A model generated the notes under the pieces. That model was not told where the DNA came from, did not search any database, and saw only the letters and a list, made by a program, of their open reading frames with translations. A program made the position numbers and the translations under genes. A stretch of DNA of 64,000 bases from assembly GCA_001695595.3 (NCBI GenBank), contig MBPM02000050.1:1-64000 (forward strand). The letters are read 5' to 3'. The DNA is from Plasmopara viticola. Taxonomy: Eukaryota; Oomycota; Peronosporomycetes; Peronosporales; Peronosporaceae. Shown here piece by piece: positions 1 through 15,300 of this stretch (within the stretch, counting starts at the first letter, position 1; every line of letters starts with the position of its first letter).

Positions 1-2569
1 CGTACAACGTCTCAGCGCTCCAACAAATGATTATACACTTCGTTGTGACTCTATCACATCTGTGCATGCCTAGAGCAATAGAAAGGACGTATCTGTCGCT
101 GTACAACGTCTCAGCGCTCCAACAGAATGATTATACACTTCGTTGTGGCTCTATCCTTTCTGTGCATGTCTTGAGCGATAGAAAGGACGTATCTGTGGCC
201 GTACAACGCCTCAGCGCTCCAACAGAAGGATTATACACTTCTATGTGGCTCTATTGCATCTGTGCATGTCTAGAGTGATCGAAGGACGTATTTGTGGCCG
301 TACAATGTCTCAGCGCTCCAACAGAATGATTAAACACTTTGTTGGAGCTCTTTTGCATCTGTGCATGTCTAGAGCGAATGAAAGGACGCATCTGTGGCCG
401 TACAACGTCTCAGCGCCCCAACAGAATGCTTAAACACTTCGTCGTGGCTCTATTCCATCTGTGCATGTCTAGAGCGATAGAAAGGACGTATCTGTGGCCG
501 TTCAACGTCTCAGCCCTCCAACATGTTGATTATACACTTCGTTGTGACTCTATCACGTCTGTGCATGTCTAGAGCGATAGAAATGACGTATCTGTGGCTG
601 TACAACGTCTCAGCGCTCCAACAGAATGATTATACACTTCGTTGTGGCTCTATCGCATCTGTGCATGTCTCGAGCGATAGAAAGGACGTATCTTTGGCCG
701 TACAACGTCTCAGCGCTCCAACAGAATGATTATACACTTCGTTGGAGCTCTTTTGCATCTGTGCATGTCTTGAGCGAAGGAAAGGACGTATCTGGGGCCG
801 TACAACGTCTCAGAGCTCCAAAAGAATGCTTAAACACTTCGTCGTGGCTCTATTCCATCTGTGCATGTCTAGAGCGATAGAAAGGACGTATCTGTGGCCG
901 TTCAACGTCTCAGCCCTCCAACATGTTGATTATACACTTCGTTGTGACTCTATCACGTCTGTGCATGTCTAGAGCGATAGAAAGGACGTATCTGTCGCCG
1001 TACAACGTCTCAGCGCTCCAACAGAATGATTATACACTTCGTTGTGGCTCTATCACGTCTGTGCATGTCTAGAGCGATAGAAAGGACGTATCTGTGGCCG
1101 TACAACGTCTCAGCCCTCCAACATATTGATCATACACTTCGTTGGGGCTCTATCACGTCTGTGTATGTCTAAAGCGAAAGAAAAGACGTATCTGTGGCCG
1201 TACAACGTTTCAGTTCTCCAACAGAATGATTATACACTTCGTCGTGGCTCTATTGCTTCAGTGCATGTCTAGAGCGATAGAAAGGACGTATCTTTGGCCG
1301 TACAATGTCTCAGCGCTCCACATATTATTATACAATTCGTTGGAGCTCTATTGCTTCTGTGCATGTCTTGAGCGATAGAAAGGACGTATCTGTGGCCGTA
1401 CAACGTCTCAGCGCTCCAACAAAATGATTATACACTTCGTTGTGACTCTATCACGTCTGTGCATGTCTAGAGCGATAGAAAGGACGTATCTGTCGCTGTA
1501 CAACGTCTCAGCGCTCCAACAGAATGATTATACACTTCGTTGTGGCTCTATCGCGTCTGTGCATGTCTTGAGCGATAGATGGACGTAACTGTGGCCGTCG
1601 TCGCGGCTTTATTGCTTCGGTGCATGTCTAGAGCGATAGAAAGGACGTATCTGTGGCCGTTCAACGTCTCAGCCCTCCAACAGAATGCTTTTACACTTCG
1701 TTGGGGCTCTATTGCATCTGTGCATAACTAGAGCAATAGAAAGGACGTATCTGTGGCCGTACAACGTCTCAGCGCTCCAACAGAATGATTAGACACTTCG
1801 TTGTGGCTCTATCGCTTGTGCATAGCGACGTATCTGTTACAACGTGCGCTCTGATTGTGCATCTGTGCATGCTCGAAAAAAGGACGTATACACGTCTCAG
1901 CGATGAGATTGCATCTGTGCAGTCTAGACGTCTCTGTGGCTGTACAACGTCTCAGCGCTCCAACAGAATGATTTTACACTTCGTTGGAGCTCGATTGCAT
2001 CTGTGCATGTCTAGAGCGATCGAAAGGATATACCCCTGGCCGTACAACGTCTCAGCGCTCCAACAGAATGATTAAACACTTCGTTGTGGCTCTATCGCAT
2101 CTGTGCATGTCTAGAGCGAAAGAAAGGACGTATCTTTGGCCGTACAACGTCTCAGCGCTCCAACAGAATGATTATAGACTTCGTTGTTGCTCTTTTGCAT
2201 CTGTGCATGCTTAGAGCGAAAAAAGGACGTATTTGTGGCCGTACAACGTCTCACCCCTCCAACAGAATGATTATACACTTCGTTGTGGTTCTATAGCATC
2301 TGTGCATGTCTTGAGCGATAGAAAGGACGTATCTGTGGCCGTACAACGCCTCAGCCCTCCAACAGAATGCTTTTACACTTCGTTGGGGCTCTATTGCATC
2401 TGTGCATAACTAGAGCAATAGAAAGGACGTATCTGTGGCCGTACAACGTCTCAGCGCTCCAACAGAATGATTAGACACTTCGTTGTGGCTCTATCGCGTC
2501 TGTGCATGTCTTGAGCGAAAGAAAGGACGTATCTGTGGCCGTACAACGTCTCAGCGCTTCACCAGAATG

Positions 2570-3660
2570 ATTATACACTTCGTTGGAGCTCTATTGCATC
2601 TGTGCATGTCTAGAGCGATAGAAAGGACGTATCTATGGTCGTACAACGTCTCAGCGCTCCAATAGAATGATTATACACTTCGTTGTGGCTCTATCTCATC
2701 TGTGCATGTCTAGAGCGATAGAAAGGACGTCTCTGTGGCTGTACAACGTCTCAGCGCTCCAACAGAATGATTTTACACTTCGTTGGGGCTCTTTTGCATC
2801 TGTGCATGTCTAGAGCGAAAGAAAGGACGTGTCTTTGGCCGTACAACGTCTCAGCGCTCCAACAGAATGATTATACACTTCGTTGGGGCTCTTTTGCATC
2901 TGTGCATGCTTAGAGCGATAGAAAGGACGTCTCTGTGGCCGTACAACGTCTCAGCCCTCCAACAGAATGCTTTTACACTTCGTTGGGGCTCTATTGCATC
3001 TGTGCATAACTAGAGCGATAGAAAGGACGTATCTGTGGCCGTACAACGTCTCAGCGCTCCAACAGAATGATTATACACTTCGTTGTGGCTCTATCGCATC
3101 TGTGCATGTCTAGAGCGAAAGAAAGGACGTATCTGTGGCCGTACAACGTCTCAGCGCTCAACAGAATGATTATACACTTCGTTGGAGCTCTATTGCATCT
3201 GTGCATGTCTAGAGCGATAGAAAGGACGTATCTATGGCCGTACAACGTCTCAGCGCTCCAATAGAATGATTATACACTTCGTTGTGGCTCTATCTCATCT
3301 GTGCATGTCTAGAGCGATAGAAAGGACGTCTCTGTGGCTGTACAACGTCTCAGCGCTCCAACAGAATGATTTTACACTTCGTTGGGGCTCTTTTGCATCT
3401 GTGCATGTCTAGAGCGAAAGAAAGGACGTGTCTTTGGCCGTACAACGTCTCAGCGCTCAAACAGAATGATTATACACTTCGTTGGGGCTCTTTTGCATCT
3501 GTGCATGCTTAGAGCGATAGAAAGGACGTCTCTGTGGCCGTACAACGTCTCAGCCCTCCAACAGAATGCTTTTACACTTCGTTGGGGCTCTATTGCATCT
3601 GTGCATAACTAGAGCGATAGAAAGGACGTATCTGTGGCCGTACAACGTCTCAGCGCTCCA
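2570..3660 (+). repeat. Higher-order repeat: 6-monomer unit, period 599 bp
   Basis: The stretch around 2,700-3,040 recurs almost unchanged at about 3,299-3,640, an offset of 599 bp. Shared private variants include CTATGGYCG near 2,633/3,233, GTGTCTTTGGCC near 2,829/3,428, and the CTGTGCATAACTAGAGC monomer near 2,998/3,597. A one-base deletion in the second copy (GCTCAACAG near 3,157) accounts for 599 rather than 600. Confidence 0.85.
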
Positions 3661-4108
3661 ACAGAATGCTTATGCACTTCGTCGTAGATCTATCGCATCT
3701 GTGCATGTCTTGAGCGATAGAAAGGACGTATCTGTGACCGCACAACGTCTCAGCGCTCCAACAGAATGATTATACACTTCGTTGGAGCTCTATTGCATCT
3801 GTGCATGTCTAGAGCGATAGAAAAGACGTATCTGTGGCCGTACAACGTCTCAGCGCTCCAACAGAATGATTATACACTTCGTTGTTACTCTTTTGCATCT
3901 GTGCATGCTTCGAGCGAAAAAAAAGGTCGTATTTGTGGCCGTGCAACGTCTCAGCGCTCCGACAGAATGATTTTACACCTCGTTTAGGCTCTTTTGCATC
4001 TGTGCATAGCTAGAGCGAAAGAAAGGACGTATCTTTGGCCGTACAACGTCTCAGCGCTCCAACAGACTGACTATACACTTCTTTCTTGCTCTTTTGCATC
4101 TGTGCAAG

Positions 4109-7100
4109 CCCAGAGCAAAAGAAAGGACGTATTTGTGGCCGTATAACGTCTCAGCGCTTCAACAGAATGCTTATACATTTCGTTGTGGCTCTATAGCATC
4201 TGTGCATGTCTAGAGCGATAGAAAGGACGTATCTTGGACCGTACAACGTCTCAGCGCTCCAACAGAATGATTAAACACTTTGTTGGAGCTCTAATGCATC
4301 TGTGCATGTCTAGAGCGATAGAGAAGACGTATCTATGGCCGTACAACGTCTCAGCCCTCCAACAGAATGATTAAACACTTCGTTGTGGCTCTATCGCATC
4401 TGTGCATGTCTAGAGCGATAGAAAGGACGTATCTTTGGCCGTACAACGTCTCAGTGCTCCAACAGAATGATTATACACTTCGTTGTGGCTCTATCGCATT
4501 TGTGCATGTCTCGAGCGAAAGCAAGGGCGTATTCTTGGCCGTACAACGTCTCAGCGCTCCAACAAAATGATTATACACTTCGTTGTGGCTCTTTTGCATC
4601 AGTGCATGTCTAGAGCGATAGAAAGGACGTATCTATGGCCGTACAACGTCTCAGTCCTCCAACAGAATGATTAAACACTTTGTTGTGGCTCGATCGCATC
4701 TGTGCATGTCTAGAGCGAAAAAAAGGACGTATCTTTGGCCGTTCAACGTCTCAGTGCTCCAAAAGAATGATTATACACTTTTTTGGAGCTCTTTTGCATC
4801 TGTGCATGTCTAGAGCAAAAGAAAGGACGTATCGGTGGCCGTACAACGCCTCAGTGCTCCAACAGAATTATTATACACTTCGTTGAGGCTCTATCGCATC
4901 TGTGCATGTCTACTGCGAAAGAAAGGACGTATCTGTGGCCGTACAACGTCTCAGTGCTCCAACAAGATGATTATACACTTCGTTGTGGCTCTTTTGCATC
5001 TGTACATGTCTAGAGCGATAGAAAGGACGTATCTGTGACCGCACAACGTCTCAGCGCTCCAACAGAAATATAATTCACTTTTTTTGAGTTCTATTGCATC
5101 CGGGCATGTCTAGAGAGATAGAAAGGACGTATCTGTGGTCGTACAACTGCTCAGCGCTCCAACAGAATGATTAAACACTTCGTTGTGGCTCTTTTGCATC
5201 TGTGCATGTCTAGAGCGATAGAAAGGACGTATCTTTGGCCGTGCAACGTCTCAGCGCTCCAACAGAACGATTAAACACTTCGTTGTGGCTCTATTGCATC
5301 TGTGCATGTCTTTCTAGAGCGATAGAAAGAACGTATCTGTATCCGTACAACGTCTCAGCGCTCTAACAGAATGATTAAACACTTTGTTGGAGCTCTATTG
5401 CATCTGTGCATGTCTAGAGCGATAGAAAGGACGTATCTGTGGTCGTACAACGTCTAAGCGCTCCAACAGAATGATAAAGACTTCGTTATGGCTCTATCGC
5501 ATCTGTGCATGTCTAGAGCGATAGAAAGGACGTATCTTTGGCCGTACAACGTCTCAGTGCTCCAACAGAATGATTTTACACTTCGTTGGAGCTCTATTGC
5601 ATCTGTGCATGTCTAGAGTGAAACAGAAGACGTATCTGTGGCCGTACAACATCTTAGCGCTCCAACAGAATGATTATACACTTCGTTGTGACTCTATCGC
5701 ATCTGTTCATGTCTAGAGCAAAAGAAAGGACGTATTTGTGGCCGTACAACGTCTCAGCGCTTCAACAGAATGCTTATACATTTCGTTGTGGCTCTATAGC
5801 ATCTGTGCATGTCTAGAGCGATAGAAAGGACGTATCTTGGACCGTACAACGTCTCAGCGCTCCAACAGAATGATTAAACACTTTGTTGGAGCTCTAATGC
5901 ATCTGTGCATGTCTAGAGCGATAGAGAAGACGTATCTATGGCCGTACAACGTCTCAGCCCTCCAACAGAATGATTAAACACTTCGGTGTGGCTTTATCGC
6001 ATCTGTGCATGTCTAGAGCGATAGAAAGGACGTATCTTTGGCCGTACAACGTCTCAGTGCTCCAACAGAATGATTATACACTTCGTTGTGGCTCTATCGC
6101 ATTTGTGCATGTCTCGAGCGAAAGCAAGGGCGTATTCTTGGCCGTACAACGTCTCAGCGTTCCAACAAAATGATTATACACTTCGTTGTGGCTCTTTTGC
6201 ATCAGTGCATGTCTAGAGCGATAGAAAGGACGTATCTATGGCCGTACAACGTCTCAGTCCTCCAACAGAATGATTAAACACTTTGTTGTGGCTCGATCGC
6301 ATCTGTGCATGTCTAGAGCGAAAAAAAGGACGTATCTTTGGCCGTTCAACGTCTCAGTGCTCCAAAAGAATGATTATACACTTTTTTGGAGCTCTTTTGC
6401 ATCTGTGCATGTCTAGAGCAAAAGAAAGGACGTATCTGTGGCCGTACAACGCCTCAGTGCTCCAACAGAATTATTATACACTTCGTTGAGGCTCTATCGC
6501 ATCTGTGCATGTCTAGAGCGAAAGAAAGGACGTATCTGTGGCCGTACAACGTCTCAGTGCTCCAACAAGATGATTATACACTTCGTTGTGGCTCTTTTGC
6601 ATCTGTACATGTCTAGAGCGATAGAAAGGACGTATCTGTGACCGCACAACGTCTCAGCGCTCCAACAGAAATATAATTCACTTTTTTTGAGTTCTATTGC
6701 ATCCGGGCATGTCTAGAGAGATAGAAAGGACGTATCTGTGGTCGTACAACGTTTCAGCGCTCCAACAGAATGATTAAACACTTCGTTGTGGCTCTTTTGC
6801 ATCTGTGCATGTCTAGAGCGATAGAAAGGACGTATCTTTGGCCGTGCAACGTCTCAGCGCTCCAACAGAACGATTAAACACTTCGTTGTGGCTCTATTGC
6901 ATCTGTGCATGTCTATCTAGAGCGATAGAAAGAACGTATCTGTGGCCGTACAACGTCTCAGCGCTCTAACAGAATGATTAAACACTTCGTTGGAGCTCTA
7001 TTGCATCTGTGCATGTCTAGAGCGATAGAAAGGACGTATCTGTGGTCGTACAACGTCTAAGCGCTCCAACAGAATGATAAAGACTTCGTTATGGCTCTAT

Positions 7101-7190
7101 CGCATCTGTGCATGTCTAGAGCGATAGAAAGGACGTATCTTTGGCCGTACAACGTCTCAGTGCTCCAACAGAATGATTTTACACTTCGTT
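4109..7190 (+). repeat. Higher-order repeat: 16-monomer tandem duplication, period 1,603 bp
   Basis: About 1.5 kb beginning near 4,110 is repeated beginning near 5,713 at an offset of 1,603 bp. Private markers match in both copies, for example CGCTTCAACAGAATGCTTAT (4,155/5,758), GCAAGGGCGTATTCTTGG (4,522/6,125), ATATAATTCACTTTTTTTGA and a short CTTTCTAGAGC/CTATCTAGAGC insertion (5,310/6,913). Copies diverge again near 5,590/7,190. Few differences separate them, so the duplication is recent compared with monomer divergence. Confidence 0.88.
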
Positions 7191-10100
7191 GTGGCTCTAT
7201 CGCATCTGTGCATGTCTAGAGCGAAGGAAAGGACGTATTTGTGGCCGTACAACGTCTCAGCGCTCCAACAGAATGATTAAACACTTCGTTGGAGCTCTAT
7301 TGCATCTGTGCATGTCTAGAGCGATAGAAAGGACGTATCTATGGCCGTACAACGTCTCAGCGCTCCAACAGAATTATTATACTCTTCGTTGTGGCTCTTT
7401 TGCATCTGTGCATGTCTAGAGCGATAGAAAGGACGTATCTGTGACCGCACAACGTCTCAGCGCTCCAACAGAAATATAACACACTTTTTCGGAGCTCTTT
7501 TTCATCTGTGCATGTCTAGAGCGATAAAAAGGACGTATCTGTGACCAAACAACGTCTCAGCGCTCCAACAGAAATAGAAAACACTTTTTTGGAGCTCTAT
7601 TGCATCTGTGCATGTCTAGAGAGATAGAAAGGACGTATCTGTGGCCGTACAACGTCTCAGCGCTCCAACAGAATGATTAAACACTTCGGTGTGCCTTTAT
7701 CGCATCTGTGCACATCTAGAGCGATAGAAAGGACGTATCTTTGGCCGTACAACGTCTTAGTGCTCCAACAGAATGATTATACACTTCGTTGTGGCTCTAT
7801 CGCATTTGTGCATGTCTCGATGCGAAAGCAAGGGCGTATTCTTGGCCGTACAACGTCTCAGCGCTCCAACAAAATGATTATACACTTCGTTGTGGCTCTT
7901 TTGCATCAGTGCATGTCTAGAGCGATAGAAAGGACGTATCTATGGCCGTACAACGTCTCAGTCCTCCAACAGAATGATTAAACACTTTGTTGTGGCTCGA
8001 TCGCATCTGTGCATGTCTAGACCGATAGAAAGGACATTTCCCTGGCCGTACAACGTCTGAGCGCTCCAACAGAATGACTATACACTTTGTTGTGGCTCTA
8101 TCGCATCTGTGCATGTCTAGAGCGAAAGAAAGGACGTATCTGTGGCCGTACAACGTCTCAGCGCTCCAACAGAATGATTAAACACTTCGTTGGAGCTCTA
8201 TTGCATCTGTGCATGTCTAGAGCGAAAGAAAGGACGTATCTATGGCCGTACAACGTCTCAGCGCTCCAACAAGATGATTATACACTTCGTTGTGGCTCTT
8301 TTGCATCTGTGCATGTCTAGAGCGATAGAAAGGACGTATCTGTGACCGCACAACGTCTCAGCGCTCCAACAGAAATATAATACACTTTTTTGGAGCCTAT
8401 TGCATCTGTGCATGTCTAGAGAGATAGAAAGGACGTATCTGTGGCCGTTCAACGACTCAGCGCTCCAACAGAACGATTAAACACTTCGTTGTGGCTTTAT
8501 CGCATCTGTGCATGTCTAGAGCGAAAAAAAGGACGTATCTTTGGCCGTACAACGTCTCAGTGCTCCAACAGAATGATTATACACTACGTTGGAGCTCTAT
8601 TGCATCTGTGCATGTCTAGAGCGATAGAAAGGACGTATCTATGGCCGTACAACGTCTCAGTGCTCCAACAAGATGATTATACACTTCGTTGTGGCTCTTT
8701 TGCATCTGTACATGTCTAGAGCGATAGAAAGGACGTATCTGTGACCGCACAACGTCTCAGCGATCCAACAGAAATATAATTCACTTTTTTTTAGCTCTAT
8801 TGCATCTGTGCATGTCTAGAGAGATAGAAAGGACGTATCTGTGGTCGTACAACGTTTCAGCGCTCCAACAGAATGATTAACACTTCGTTGTGGCTCTATC
8901 GCATCTGTGCATGTCTAGAGCGATAGAAAGGACGTATCTTTGGCCGTACAACGTCTCAGTGCTCCAACAGAATGATTATACACTTCGTTGAGGCTCTATC
9001 GCATCTGTGCATGTCTAAAGCGAAAGAAAGGGCGTATTTGTGGCCGCACAACGTCTCAGCGCTCCAACAGAAATATAATTCACTTTTTTTGAGCTCTATT
9101 GCATCTGTGCATGTCTAGAGCGATAGAAAGGACGTATCTTTGGCCGTTCAACGTCTCAGTGCTCCAACAGAATGATTATACACTTCGTTTAAGCTCTATC
9201 GCATCTGTGCATGTCTAGAGAGATAGAAAGGACGTATCTGTGGTCGTACAACGTTTCAGCGCTCCAACAGAATGATTAAACACTTCGTTGTGGCTCTATC
9301 GCATCTGTGCATGTCTAGAGCGATAGAAAGGACGTATCTTTGGCCGTACAACGTCTCAGTGCTCCAACAGAATGATTATACACTTCGTTGAGGCTCTATC
9401 GCATCTGTGCATGTCTAAAGCGAAAGAAAGGGCGTATTTGTGGCCGTACAACGTCTCAGCGCTCCAACAGAATGATTATACACTTCGTTGGAGCTCTATC
9501 GCATCTGTGCATGTCTAGAGCGATAGAAAGGACGTATCTATGGCCGTACAACGTCTCAGTGCTCCAACAGAATAATTATACACTTCGTTGAGGCTCTATC
9601 GCATCTGTGCATGTCTAAAGCGAAAGAAAGGGCGTATTTGTGGCCGTACAACGTCTCAGCGCTCCAACAGAATGATTATACACTTCGTTGGAGCTCTATT
9701 ACATCTGTGCATGTCTAGAGCGATAGAAAGGACGTATCTATGGCCGTACAACGTCTCAGCGCTCCAACAGAATGATTATACACTTCGTTGAGGCTCTATC
9801 GCATCTGTGCATGTCTAAAACGAAAGAAAGGGCGTATTTGTGGCCGTACAACGTCTCAGCGCTCCAACAGAATGATTATACACTTCGTTGGAGCTCTATT
9901 GCATCTGTGCATGTCTAGAGCGATAGAAAGGACGTATCAATGGCCGTACAACGTCTCAGCGCTCCAACAGAATGATTATACACTTCGTTGTGGCTCTTTT
10001 GCATCTGTGCATGCTTAGATCGAAAGAAAGGACGTATCTGTGGCCGTACAACGTCTCAGCGCTCCAACAGAATGATTTAACACTTCGTTGGAGCTCTAAT

Positions 10101-12399
10101 GCATCTGTACATGTCTAGAGCGATAGAAAGGACGTATCTATGGCCGTACAACGTCTCAGCGCTCCAACAGAATGATTATACACTTCGTTGTGGCTCTTTT
10201 GCATCTGTGCATGTGTAGAGCGAAAGAAAGGACGTATCTGTGGCCGTACAACGTCTCAGCGCTCCAACAGAATGATTAAACACTTCGTTGGAGCTCTATT
10301 GCATCTGTGCATGTCTAGAGCGAAAGAAAGGACGTATCTATGGCCGTACAACGTCTCAGCGCTCCAACAGAATTATTATACACTTCGTTGTGGCTCTTTT
10401 GCATCTGTGCATGTCTAGAGCGATAGAAAGGACGTATCTATGGCCGTAATACGTCTCAGTGCTCCAACAAGATGATTATACACTTCGTTGTGGCTCTTTT
10501 GCATCTGTACATGTCTAGAGCGATAGAAAGGACGTATCTGTGACCGCACAACGTCTCAGCGCTCCAAAAGAAAAATAATTCACTTTTTTTGAGCTCTATT
10601 GCATCTGTGCATGTCTAGAGAGATAGAAAGGACGTATCTGATGTCGTACAACGTTTCAGCGCTCCAACAGAATGATTAAACACTTCGTTGTGGCTCTATC
10701 GCATCTGTGCATGTCTAGAGCGATAGAAAGGACGTATCTTTGGCCGTACAACGTCTCAGTGCTCCAACAGAATGATTATACACTTTGTTGGAGCTCTGTT
10801 GCATCTGTGCATGTCTAGAGCGATAAAAAGGACGTATCTATGGCCGTACAACGTCTCAGCGCTCCAACAGAATGATTATACACTTCGTTGTGGCTCTTTT
10901 GCATCTGTGCATGCTTAGAGCGAAAGAAAGGACGTATCTGTGGCCGTACAACGTCTCAGTGCTCCAACAGAATGATTATACACCTTGTTTAAGCTCTATC
11001 GCATCTGTGCATGCTTAGAGCGAATGAAAGGACGTATCTGTGGCCGTACAACGTCTCAGCGCTCCAACAGAATGGCTTAACACTTCGTTGGAGCTCTATT
11101 GCATCTGTACATGTCTAGAGCGATAGGAAGGACGTATCTTTGGCCGTACAACGTCTCAGTGCTCCAACAAGATGATTATACACTTCGTTGTGGCTCTTTT
11201 GCATCCGTACATGTCTAGAGCGATAGAAAGGACGTATCTGTGACCGCACAACGTCTCAGCGCTCCAACAGAAGTATTATAGACTTCGTTGTGGCTCTTTT
11301 GCATCTGTGCATGTGTAGAGCGAAAAAAAGGACGTATCTGTGGCCGTACAACGTCTTAGCGCTCCAACGGAATGGTTAAACACTTTGTTGGAGCTCTTTT
11401 CCATCTGTGCATGTCTAGAGCGAAAGAAAGGACGTATTTGTGGCCGTACAACGTCTCAGCGCTCCAACAGAATGATTTAACACTTCGTTGGAGCTCTATT
11501 GCATCTGTACATGTCTAGAGCGATAGAAAGGACGTATCTGTGGCCGTACAACGTCTCAGTGCTCCAACAAGATGATTATACACTTCGTTGTGGCTCTTTT
11601 GCATCCGTACATGTCTAGAGCGATAGAAAGGACGTATCTGTGACCGCACAACGTCTCAGCGCTCCAACAGAAATATAATTCACTTTTTTTGAGCTCTATT
11701 GCATCTGTGCATGTCTAGAGAGATAGAAAGGACGTATCTATGGCCGTACAACGTCTCAGCGCTCCAACAGAATGATTAAACACTTCGTTGTGGCTCTATT
11801 GCATCTGTGCATGTCTAGAGCGATAGAAAGGACGTATCTTTGGCCGTACAACGTCTCAGTGCTCCAACATAAAGATTATACACTTCGTTTAAGCTCTATC
11901 GCATCTGTGCATGTCTAAAGCGAAAGAAAGGGCGTATTTGTGGCCGTACAACGTCTCAGCGCTCCAACAGAATGATTATACACTTCGTTGGAGCTCTATT
12001 GCATCTGTGCATGTCTAGAGCGATAGAAAGGACGTATCTGTGACCGCACAACGTCTCAGCGCTCCAACAGAAGTATTATACACTTCGTTGTGGCTCTTTT
12101 GCATCTGTGCATGTGTAGAGCGATAGAAAGGACGTATCTGTGGCCGTACAACGTCTTAGCGCTCCAACGGAATGATTAAACACTTTGTTGGAGCTCTATT
12201 CCATCTGTGCATGTCTAGAGCGATAGAAAGGACGTATCTGTGACCGCACAACGTCTCAGCGCTCCAACAGAAATATAATTCACTTTTTTTGAGCTCTATT
12301 GCATCTGTGCATGTCTAGAGAGATAGAAAGGACGTATCTGTGGCCGTACAACGTTTCAGCGCTCCAACAGAATGATTAAACACTTCGTTGTGGCTCTAT

Positions 12400-15300
12400 T
12401 GCATCTGTGCATGCTTAGAGCGAAAGAAAGGGCTATCTGTGGCCGTACAACGTCTCAGTGCTCCAACAGAATGATTGTACACTTCGTTGTGGCTCTATTC
12501 GATCTGTGCAAGTCTAGAGCGAAAGAAAGGACGTATCTGTGGCCGTACAACGTCTCAGTGCTCCAACAGAATGATTATACACTTCGTTGAAGCTCTATTG
12601 CATCTATGCATGTCTAGAGCGATAGAAAGGGCGTATCTGTGGCCGTACAACGTCTCAGTTCTCCAACAAAATTATTATACACTTCGTTGAGGCTCTATCG
12701 CATCTGTGCATGTCTAATGCGAAAGAAAGGACGTATCTGTGGCCGTACAACGTCTCAGCGCTCCAACAAGATGATTATGCATTTTGATGTGGATCTATTG
12801 CATCTATGCATGTCTAGAGCGATGGAAAGGACGTATCTTTGGCCGCACAACGTCTCAGCGTTCCAATAGAAGGATTATACACCTTGTTGGGGCTCTATTG
12901 CATCTGTTCATGTCTAAGGGATAGAAAGGACGTATTTTTGGCCATTCAACGTCTCAGCCCTTTAACAGAATGAGAATTCACTTCGTTGGAGCTATTACAT
13001 CTGTGATGTCTAGAGCGATAGAAAGGACGTATCTATATCCGTATAACGTCTCAGCGCTCTTATAGAATGATTATACACTTCTTTGTGGCTCTTTTGCATC
13101 TGTGCATGCTTAGAGCGAAAGAAAGGGCTATCTGTGGCCGTACAACGTCTCAGTGCTCCAACAGAATGATTGTACACTTCGTTGTGGCTCTATTCGATCT
13201 GTGCAAGTCTAGAGCGAAAGAAAGGACGTATCTGTGGCCGTACAACGTCTCAGTGCTCCAACAGAATGATTATACACTTCGTTGAAGCTCTATTGCATCT
13301 ATGCATGTCTAGAGCGATAGAAAGGGCGTATCTGTGGCCGTACAACGTCTCAGTTCTCCAACAAAATTATTATACACTTCGTTGAGGCTCTATCGCATCT
13401 GTGCATGTCTAATGCGAAAGAAAGGACGTATCTGTGGCCGTACAACGTCTCAGCGCTCCAACAAGATGATTATGCATTTTGATGTGGATCTATTGCATCT
13501 ATGCATGTCTAGAGCGATGGAAAGGACGTATCTTTGGCCGCACAACGTCTCAGCGTTCCAATAGAAGGATTATACACCTTGTTGGGGCTCTATTGCATCT
13601 GTTCATGTCTAAGGCGATAGAAAGGACGTATTTTTGGCCATTCAACGTCTCAGCCCTTTAACAGAATGAGAATTCACTTCGTTGGAGCTATTACATCTGT
13701 GAATGTCTAGAGCGATAGAAAGGACGTATCTATGGCCGTATAACGTCTCAGCGCTCTTATAGAATGATTATACACTTCTTTGTGGCTCTTTTGCATCTGT
13801 GCATGCTTAGAGCGAAAGAAAGGACGTATCTGTGGCCGTACAACGTCTCAGCGCTCCAACGGAATGATTGAACACTTTGTTGGAGCTCTATCGCATCTGT
13901 GCATGTCTAGAGCGATAGAAAGGACGTATCTTTGGCCGTACAACGTCTCAGTGCTCCAACAGAATGATTGTACACTTCGTTGTGGCTCTATTCGATCTGT
14001 GCAAGTCTAGAGCGAAAGAAAGGACGTATCTGTGGCCGTACAACGTCTCAGTGCTCCAACAGAATGATTATACACTTCGTTGAAGCTCTATTGCATCTAT
14101 GCATGTCTAGAGCGATAGAAAGGGCGTATCTGTGGCCGTACAACGTCTCAGTTCTCCAACAAGATGATTATACACTTCGTTGAGGCTCTATCGCATCTGT
14201 GCATGTCTAATGCGAAAGAAAGGACGTATCTGTGGCCGTACAACGTCTCAGCGTTCCAACAAGATGATTATGCATTTTGATGTGGCTCTATTGCATCTAT
14301 GCATGTCTAGAGCGATAGAAAGGACGTATCTTTGGCCGCACAACGTCTCAGCGTTCCAATAGAAGGATTATACACCTTGTTGGGGCTCTATTGCATCTGT
14401 TCATGTCTAACGCGATAGAAAGGACGTATTTTTGGCCATTCAACGTCTCAGCCCTTTAACAGAATCAGAATTCACTTCGTTGGAGCTCTATTACATCTGT
14501 GAATGTCTAGAGCGATAGAAAGGACGTATCTATGGCCGTATAACGTCTCAGCGCTCTTACAGAATGATTATACACTTCTTTGTGGCTCTATCGCATCTGT
14601 GCATGTCTAGAGCGAAAGAAAGGACGTAATTGTGGCCGTACAACGTCTCAGCGCTCCAACAGATTGATTAAACACTTCGTTGGGGCTCTATTGCATCTGT
14701 GCATGTCTAGAGCGATAGAAAGGACGTATCTGTGGCCGCACAACGTCTCAGTGCTCCAACAGAATGATTGTACACTTCGTTGTGGCTCTATTCGATCTGT
14801 GCAAGTCTAGAGCGAAAGAAAGGACGTATCTTTGGCCGTACAACGTCTCAGTGCTCCAACAGAATGATTGTACACTTCGTTGTGGCTCTATTCGATCTGT
14901 GCAAGTCTAGAGCGAAAGAAAGGACGTATCTGTGGCCGTACAACGTCTCAGTGCTCCAACAGAATGATTATACACTTCGTTGAAGCTCTATTGCATCTAT
15001 GCATGTCTAGAGCGATAGAAAGGGCGTATCTGTGGCCGTACAACGTCTCAGTTCTCCAACAAAATTATTATACACTTCGTTGAGGCTCTATCGCATCTGT
15101 GCATGTCTAATGCGAAAGAAAGGACGTATCTGTGGCCGTACAACGTCTCAGCGCTCCAACAAGATGATTATGCATTTTGATGTGGCTCTATTGCATCTAT
15201 GCATGTCTAGAGCGATAGAAAGGACGTATCTTTGGCCGCACAACGTCTCAGCGTTCCAATAGAAGGATTATACACCTTGTTGGGGCTCTATTGCATCTGT

